Below the pieces are notes generated by a model, which made no database searches, was not told the DNA's origin, and saw nothing but the letters and a program-made list of their open reading frames with translations. From Halanaerobiaceae bacterium (GTDB lineage Bacteria > Bacillota > Halanaerobiia > Halanaerobiales > Halarsenatibacteraceae): a stretch of 25,620 bases of DNA. Both the position numbers and the translations under genes were made by a program. The stretch lies in assembly GCA_003554685.1 (NCBI GenBank), contig PWHA01000199.1:1-25620 (forward strand), written 5' to 3'. The first letter of the stretch is position 1. Every line of letters begins with the position of its first letter. Below, in pieces: positions 21,807-25,620 of this stretch.

Positions 21807-22952
21807 ATGAAGAAAAAAATTGCAATTATCTTACTTATTTTTTCAGTGGTATTACTCGGTCAGCCTGATCGGGCCGGTGCCTTTGAACTGGGAGCTGAAT
21901 CGGCAATTTTACTTGAAGCAGAAACCGGGCAGGTATTATATGAAACCGATGCCGACCAGGAGCTCCCTCCAGCCAGCATTACCAAGATTATGACCATGCT
22001 ACTGACCATGGAAGCAGTTGAAAGAGGAGAGCTGGCTTTAGATGATGTGGTAACTATCAGTCAGGCTGCTTCTGATATGGGCGGCTCTCAAATCTTTTTA
22101 AATGCAGGAAATGAAGTTACTGTCGAGGATCTGCTGAAAGCTGTGGTCATTGCCTCTGCCAATGATGCCACCTATGCCCTGGCAGAAGTGGTTGGCGGCA
22201 GTTATATGGGTTTTGTCGATATGATGAATGACAGAGCGGCTGAACTGGGAATGGACAGCACCAGTTTCCGTACCTCCACCGGGCTTCCTGCCGAAGACCA
22301 CTACACCACTGCCCGGGATATCACCAAAATGTCCCGGAAAGTGATTGAATATCCTGAAATTCAGGAATGGGGTCAGATCTGGGTCGATTATGTTGAACTT
22401 CCTGACCGCGATGCCATGCTGGCAAATTTGAATCATATGATAAACACCTATGATGGCATGGATGGAATAAAAACCGGCAGAACTCAGGCAGCCGGTTTCT
22501 GTCTGGCGGCCAGTGCTGAAAGGGATGGTTTTAGATTAATCTCAGTTATTATGCGGGCTGAGAGTGATGAAGAACGGCAGCAACTGACAGCCGATCTGCT
22601 GAATTACGGTTTTAATAATTTCACCAGAACAGTTCTGCTTGATGCCGATGAGGTTATCCGGAATATATCTATTCCTGAAAGCAGCGCCGGTCAGGTCAGC
22701 GGCAGATCTGCTGAAGACTTACAGATAGTGATCCCCCGGCGGAATGATGAGCTGGCAGAAACCCGGGTTATTTTACCGGATGAACATGAACTTCCCATAG
22801 CCGAGGGCGAAAAGATAGGAGAAGTTGCTGCTCTGCTTGAAGGAGAAGAGGTTAACCGGGTAGATCTCCTGGCTGATGAAGATATTGCCAGGGCTAACAT
22901 TTTTTTGAGATTATTTAGAGGTATTGCTGATTTTCTGGGAGGATTGTTTTAA
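21807..22952 (+). CDS. dacF: D-alanyl-D-alanine carboxypeptidase (penicillin-binding protein 5/6 family, S11)
   Basis: The start at 21807 gives a proper signal peptide (MKKKIAIILLIFSVVLL to AGA, about 25) and follows AGGTGAG. The longer frame from 21714 overlaps the upstream gene. The mature enzyme trims the terminal D-Ala of peptidoglycan stem peptides outside the cytoplasmic membrane. The three penicillin-binding motifs are intact: SITK (S57-K60), SAN (117-119) and KTG (222-224). After the catalytic domain comes the C-terminal beta domain of the family, and the last 20 residues (ANIFLRLFRGIADFLGGLF) form the amphipathic membrane anchor. The symbol could equally be dacA; the family is certain. 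Confidence 0.93.
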   Translation: MKKKIAIILLIFSVVLLGQPDRAGAFELGAESAILLEAETGQVLYETDADQELPPASITKIMTMLLTMEAVERGELALDDVVTISQAASDMGGSQIFLNAGNEVTVEDLLKAVVIASANDATYALAEVVGGSYMGFVDMMNDRAAELGMDSTSFRTSTGLPAEDHYTTARDITKMSRKVIEYPEIQEWGQIWVDYVELPDRDAMLANLNHMINTYDGMDGIKTGRTQAAGFCLAASAERDGFRLISVIMRAESDEERQQLTADLLNYGFNNFTRTVLLDADEVIRNISIPESSAGQVSGRSAEDLQIVIPRRNDELAETRVILPDEHELPIAEGEKIGEVAALLEGEEVNRVDLLADEDIARANIFLRLFRGIADFLGGLF

Positions 22953-22978
22953 TTATTTATAATAAAATAAAGGATTTT

Positions 22979-23015
22979 CACCTCCCTATCTTTAATAATT
23001 TAATGGAAGGAGGTG
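22979..23015 (+). promoter_or_regulatory. Hairpin hiding the ribosome binding site of the OmpH/Skp gene
   Basis: CACCTCC (22979-22985) is the exact reverse complement of GGAGGTG (23009-23015), the binding site of the following gene, with a 23-base AT-rich loop. It could limit translation at low temperature or serve as a protein or RNA target. Confidence 0.5.
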
Positions 23016-23021
23016 TAATTA

Positions 23022-23456
23022 ATGCGGAAAACTGGTATTGTTATCTTATCACTTATGCTTGTTTTAAGTCTTGCTGCTTTAACCGGCAGTCAGGCAGCAG
23101 CAGATAATCCAGCCATAGCTTCAATCAGCACCGAGCAAATTTTCCAGGCCCATCCGGCAATTCAGTGGGTTCAGGCCGAGCTTCAGGAGAAACAGAGTGA
23201 AATGATGCAAGAGCTGGAAGAAGCAGATGAAGAAGAAGCTATGATGCTGCAGCAGCAGATGCAAGCGGAACTTCAAACGCTTCAGCAGGAACTGCTGGAC
23301 GAAGCCTTTGAAGAAATTGAAAAGGATGTCGGCATAGTTGCTGCTGAACTGGGTTATGATGTTGTCATAGACCCCCAGGGCATTGTTTATGGCGCCGATG
23401 TGCTTGACCTGGAGGATATTACTGAAGAAGTTCTGGAATTTCTGGAAGAGGAGTGA
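23022..23456 (+). CDS. OmpH/Skp-family periplasmic chaperone-like protein
   Basis: 144 residues, with a signal peptide (MRKTGIVILSLMLVLSLAAL to AAA/DNP). The family pattern is kept: IASISTEQIFQAHPAIQWVQAEL (32-54), a Glu/Gln/Met-rich coiled coil (about 50-100), then VAAELGYDVVIDPQGIVYGADVLDLEDIT (106-134). Skp/OmpH trimers hold unfolded outer-membrane proteins in the periplasm, so its presence supports a diderm envelope. It is very acidic and shorter than Proteobacterial Skp. It lies 69 bases after the carboxypeptidase gene with no terminator between, and has its own strong AAGGAGGTG. Confidence 0.85.
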   Translation: MRKTGIVILSLMLVLSLAALTGSQAAADNPAIASISTEQIFQAHPAIQWVQAELQEKQSEMMQELEEADEEEAMMLQQQMQAELQTLQQELLDEAFEEIEKDVGIVAAELGYDVVIDPQGIVYGADVLDLEDITEEVLEFLEEE

Positions 23457-23494
23457 TCCTTCTAATTCATAAATAAAATTTTTCCTGCAAAATC

Positions 23495-23518
23495 AGGGCC
23501 CCTCCGGGGGTCCTTTTT
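23495..23518 (+). terminator. Terminator after the OmpH/Skp gene
   Basis: AGGGCCCC (23495-23502) pairs with GGGGGTCCT (23506-23514) around TCC, followed by a T run. Confidence 0.8.
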
Positions 23519-23685
23519 ACTTTTTTCTGATTCTCCCGGTGCTGGCTGAATGATAAGCTAACTCAATAAAAATAATAAATTTATGAGGAATGCCAGAGGA
23601 AGCTGCCAGAAGAAATTTGAAATAAACCTTGCAAATAAACTTGTTGAATAAATTAACAAAATGAATAAAAATTTGCTGAATTTTA

Positions 23686-23694
23686 TGTTATAAT
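23686..23694 (+). promoter_or_regulatory. Extended -10 promoter of hutU
   Basis: TG-T-TATAAT (23686-23694) is an extended -10 element, about 38 bases before the start codon. No convincing -35 is seen, as is usual for extended -10 promoters. Confidence 0.5.
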
Positions 23695-23732
23695 AAAGAA
23701 ACAAACTGGAAAACTAATCAGGAGGAGATCAA

Positions 23733-25620
23733 ATGAGTTTTACCAGAGATAGGCTCAATTTAGACCTGAAAGATGCCATGCAGATTAAACTGCCGGATGA
23801 ACTGCCGGAGAAACCGGCTTTTCGTGCTGATATTCGCCGGGCCCCGAAAAGAGAGCTCAATCTGGATCAGCAGGAGATTGAGCTGGCTGTAAAAAATGCT
23901 TTGAGATATGTTCCCGCTCAACACCATGACAGGCTGGCTCCCGAATTTTTACAGGAGCTTTTTACCCGGGGCAGGATCTACGGATACCGCTATCGGCCCC
24001 CGGGAAATATCAGGGCCAAACCGGTAGAGGAATATCAGGGTAGGACCCTGGAGGGCAGGGCCCTGCAGCTCATGATTGATAATAATCTGGATTTTGAGGT
24101 GGCTCTTTATCCCTATGAACTGGTTACCTACGGAGAAACAGGGCAGGTCTGTCAGAACTGGATGCAGTACCGGTTGATTAAAGGCTACCTGCAGGAGATG
24201 AGAAAGGACCAGACCCTGGTGGTTCATTCCGGTCATCCCCTGGGGCTTTTCCCCTCCCATCCCGGGGCTCCCCGGGTTATTTCCACCAATGCCCTGATGG
24301 TCGGCATGTTTGATGATCCCGGGCATTTCAATAAAGCAGCTGCCCTGGGAGTGGCCAATTACGGTCAGATGACCGCCGGAGGCTGGATGTATATAGGCCC
24401 CCAGGGTATTGTCCACGGTACCTATTTAACTCTGCTCAATGCCGGCCGCAAATTTCTCGGCAATGCTGCTGACGAAGACCTGAGCGGTCAGCTCTTTATC
24501 ACCTCCGGGCTAGGTGGGATGAGCGGAGCCCAGGCTAAAGCCGTTGAAATAGCCGGGGGTGTCGGTGTGATTGCCGAAGTCGATAAATCCCGGATTGAGA
24601 CCCGGTTAAAACAGAACTGGCTCTCCCGGGTTTCTGCCGATCTCGATGAAATCTTCACCTGGGTTAAAAAATATCAAAAACAGGAGAAAGCTGTATCAAT
24701 TGGCTATCACGGCAATGTCGTCGATCTACTGGAATATATCGTGGAAAATCAGATTGAGGTCGATCTCCTCTCAGACCAGACCTCATGTCATGAGGCTTAT
24801 TCCGGCGGCTATATTCCTCAGGGCTGCTCCTTTGCCGAAGCCCGGGAGCTTTTGGCCGAAAACCCGGAAAAATTTAAACAGGCTGTGGATAAATCCCTGC
24901 AGAGGCATTTCAGTCTGATTCAGGAGATCACCAGCCAGGGAACCTACTTCTTTGATTACGGCAACAGTTTCATGAAGGCTGTCTATGACGCCGGGGTGGA
25001 TGAGATTGCCCTGGTTCCCGATAATCCCGACCGGGGTTTTATCTTCCCCTCCTATGTCGAGGATATCATGGGGCCCATCTGCTTTGATTATGGCTATGGC
25101 CCCTTCCGCTGGGTCTGCCTTTCCGGAGACAAATCTGACCTGAGAAAGACCGATCGGGCTGCTCAGGAGTGCATCGATCCCGACCGCCGTGCCCAGGATT
25201 ATGACAATTACCACTGGATTAAAGATGCCGAGGACAATGACCTGGTGGTTGGGTCTCAGGCCAGAATACTCTACGCTGATGGACCGGGCCGGATCAAAAT
25301 TGCCCTGAAATTTAATGAATTGGTCCGTGCAGGAGAGATTGGCCCTGTTATGCTGGGCCGGGACCACCATGATACCGGAGGTACCGATTCTCCCTTCCGG
25401 GAGACGGCCAATATTAAGGATGGCAGCAATATCATGGCCGAGATGTCCATCCACTGTTTTGCCGGCAATGCCGCCCGGGGCATGACCCTGGCAGTTCAGA
25501 GCAACGGCGGCGGGGTTGGCATCGGCAAGTGCTTTAACAGCGGCTTCGGTCTGATTTTAGATGGCAGTGAAAGGGTCGATAGAATAATAAAATCAGCGGT
25601 GGACTGGGATGTTCACGGCG
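23733..25620 (+). CDS. hutU: Urocanate hydratase, long form (3' end outside window)
   Basis: ATG, 7 bases after AGGAGG, opens a frame that stays open through the window end: 629 codons are present. It catalyses urocanate to imidazolone-propionate in histidine degradation, using tightly bound NAD+. Recognisable segments: YGETGQVCQNWMQY (about 132-146), GQMTAGGWMYIGPQGIVHGT (about 210-230), the NAD-binding FITSGLGGMSGAQAKA (about 253-268), DQTSCHEAYSGGY (about 347-360) and GRDHHDTGGTDSPFRETANI (about 539-558). It is already longer than the common 550-residue bacterial enzyme, so it belongs to the long (about 670 aa) type seen in Firmicutes and animals. The codon use is clearly GC-richer than in the left half of the window. 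Its neighbours to the right are probably other hut genes. Confidence 0.95.
   Translation, partial: MSFTRDRLNLDLKDAMQIKLPDELPEKPAFRADIRRAPKRELNLDQQEIELAVKNALRYVPAQHHDRLAPEFLQELFTRGRIYGYRYRPPGNIRAKPVEEYQGRTLEGRALQLMIDNNLDFEVALYPYELVTYGETGQVCQNWMQYRLIKGYLQEMRKDQTLVVHSGHPLGLFPSHPGAPRVISTNALMVGMFDDPGHFNKAAALGVANYGQMTAGGWMYIGPQGIVHGTYLTLLNAGRKFLGNAADEDLSGQLFITSGLGGMSGAQAKAVEIAGGVGVIAEVDKSRIETRLKQNWLSRVSADLDEIFTWVKKYQKQEKAVSIGYHGNVVDLLEYIVENQIEVDLLSDQTSCHEAYSGGYIPQGCSFAEARELLAENPEKFKQAVDKSLQRHFSLIQEITSQGTYFFDYGNSFMKAVYDAGVDEIALVPDNPDRGFIFPSYVEDIMGPICFDYGYGPFRWVCLSGDKSDLRKTDRAAQECIDPDRRAQDYDNYHWIKDAEDNDLVVGSQARILYADGPGRIKIALKFNELVRAGEIGPVMLGRDHHDTGGTDSPFRETANIKDGSNIMAEMSIHCFAGNAARGMTLAVQSNGGGVGIGKCFNSGFGLILDGSERVDRIIKSAVDWDVHG

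Noticed and set aside
23949..24416. 155-codon minus-strand frame
   Set aside because: Antisense shadow of hutU, which is intact and conserved on the plus strand.
24783..25454. 223-codon minus-strand frame
   Set aside because: Antisense to hutU. Its length reflects the GC-rich codon pattern of hutU; no signal or motif supports it.
1..25620. CRISPR array, insertion sequence, prophage or tRNA
   Set aside because: No regularly spaced repeats, transposase, integrase, terminal inverted repeats or tRNA-like cloverleaf were seen on either strand.

Overview
The window looks like chromosomal DNA of a low-to-medium GC, anaerobe-type Firmicute that has an outer membrane. Halanaerobiales or a related diderm Clostridia-like lineage is my best guess. 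The Gram-positive signs are strong AGGAGG ribosome binding sites, frequent TTG/GTG starts and a T-box leader. The outer-membrane signs are an OmpH/Skp-family periplasmic protein, a secretin and a protein ending in an apparent outer-membrane beta-barrel with a terminal Phe. Many proteins are acid-rich, which would fit a halophile. The lineage is inference; no marker gene settles it.

Left part (1-2549): the C-terminal end of a Wzz-type polysaccharide chain-length/export protein, then a transcription factor (winged helix + BTAD) with a degenerate GGDEF-like tail, two tandem terminators and a small conserved hypothetical gene. Next (2630-8895) comes the most interesting part: a leader that closely matches a c-di-GMP-II riboswitch, followed by five co-directional genes for exported proteins. 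These are a pilin-like subunit, a PapD-like/Ig-repeat protein (chaperone candidate), a short secretin, a secretin-like protein with a C-terminal barrel, and a second pilin-like protein. I read this as a c-di-GMP-controlled surface fibre system in which a secretin could replace the usher. A convergent gene for a subtilisin-like lipoprotein protease with X2 and Ig-like modules closes this half (8930-11755), followed by about 0.9 kb of AT-rich DNA without a gene.

Right part (12654-25620): housekeeping and metabolic genes, visibly richer in G+C. They are a DUF188/YaiI gene coupled to a split YeeE/YedE (thiosulfate/sulfur transport family) pair; a proline-type T-box leader with proC and then an ornithine aminotransferase (ornithine to proline); a HhH + glycogen-binding-like fusion; a 44-aa small protein behind a structured leader; a Cys4 small protein coupled to a divergent Hfq; a DhnA-type class I fructose-bisphosphate aldolase; a small CxxC thioredoxin-fold protein with a DUF3786 protein; a D-Ala-D-Ala carboxypeptidase followed by OmpH/Skp; and the first 629 codons of a long-form urocanate hydratase that runs off the window.

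Two RNA switches are well supported (c-di-GMP-II and T-box). Several further hairpins hide or could hide ribosome binding sites (at 3663-3701 and 22979-23015). No CRISPR array, tRNA, rRNA, insertion sequence or phage attachment site was seen.
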